Of a stretch of 64,000 nucleotides of DNA, positions 63,915-64,000 are shown piece after piece. Positions within the stretch are counted from its first letter, which is position 1. Every line of letters begins with the position of its first letter. Source of the DNA: Aquidulcibacter paucihalophilus (GTDB lineage: Bacteria > Pseudomonadota > Alphaproteobacteria > Caulobacterales > Caulobacteraceae); the NCBI GenBank assembly GCA_030285985.1, contig CP127384.1:1-64000 (forward strand). Reading direction: 5' to 3'. Position numbers and translations under genes: made by a program. Under the pieces are notes generated by a model that saw only the letters and a program-made list of their open reading frames with translations, was not told the DNA's origin and did no database searches.

Positions 63915-64000
63915 ATGTCCATTCGTCGCATCCTCACCATCGACAACGCCGCCGACCTGGCGGTGCTGAAGCAGATCTCCACCCCCGTAGAAGGGCCGGT
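63915..64000 (+). CDS. def: Peptide deformylase, N-terminal fragment
   Basis: The first 28 codons are present: [20 protein letters not shown] then ISTPVEGPV, cut by the window edge. The pattern RRILTIDN...LKQISTPVE matches the start of alphaproteobacterial peptide deformylase, which removes formyl groups from nascent proteins. Catalytic motifs lie outside the window, so the call rests on the N-terminus. Confidence 0.75.
   Translation, partial: MSIRRILTIDNAADLAVLKQISTPVEGP

Overview
The window is a gene-dense, high-GC stretch of bacterial chromosome with almost no accessory DNA. Protein content points to an alphaproteobacterium of the order Caulobacterales, most likely Brevundimonas or a close relative. 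The evidence is a CpdR-type receiver next to N-formylglutamate amidohydrolase, ChvI/ChvG followed by a short HprK and PTS components, an MmgR/alpha-r8-type small RNA, ubiquinone-type respiration genes (coq7, ubiE, ubiB), MotA, and many GTG/TTG starts. Genus assignment is inference from gene content; no search was run.

Layout. 1-3.5 kb: start of hisS, a DUF418 membrane protein, 3-hydroxyacyl-CoA dehydrogenase, YggT. 3.65-8.2 kb: tRNA-Ala(CGC), trhO, then a leftward operon chvI-chvG-hprK-EIIA(Man)-HPr that joins envelope sensing to a regulatory PTS. 8.4-18.6 kb: a large unrecognised protein divergent from chvI, a DUF885 metallopeptidase, a glyoxalase, a DedA-like protein, dsbB, coq7, cobT, ppa. 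18.7-21.2 kb: DUF599, the small RNA, hutG-like, cpdR, tRNA-Val(GAC). 21.2-28 kb: GST, methylmalonyl-CoA mutase mutA-mutB, a lipoprotein, mnmC. 28-41 kb: duplicated small lipoproteins, motA, an acyl-CoA synthetase, secreted and proline/alanine-rich anchored proteins, a PQQ-type dehydrogenase, a lipocalin, an ABC exporter, a GST preceded by a broken reductase fragment. 41-47.5 kb: an orphan ABC ATPase, bioB, an amidohydrolase divergent from ahcY with a strong palindrome between them, an astacin-like protease. 47.5-53 kb: an unrecognised protein, HIG1-like protein, PduO-type adenosyltransferase, etfBA, an SdpR/SdpI-like pair, DUF167. 53-64 kb: an amidohydrolase pair, DUF188, arfB, ubiB-ubiE, a Crp/Fnr regulator, phhB-SDR, a second HEGxPGHH peptidase, tRNA-Arg(CCG), a thioesterase and the start of def.

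How the genes fit together. mutAB, the adenosyltransferase and cobT all concern vitamin B12 and propionyl-CoA use; etfBA, hbd-like and fadD-like genes serve fatty-acid oxidation; ubiE, ubiB and coq7 serve ubiquinone synthesis. The most interesting items are not a new gene cluster. They are: an apparently catalytically dead amidohydrolase fused by translation to an intact one; three copies of a dispersed 41-bp repeat; a 128-bp terminally inverted repeat element; two families of short G-rich tandem repeats; a strong palindrome before ahcY; the MmgR-like RNA whose terminator is shared with hutG; and a reductase gene remnant. I saw no prophage, IS, CRISPR, integron, toxin cluster or biosynthetic cluster.
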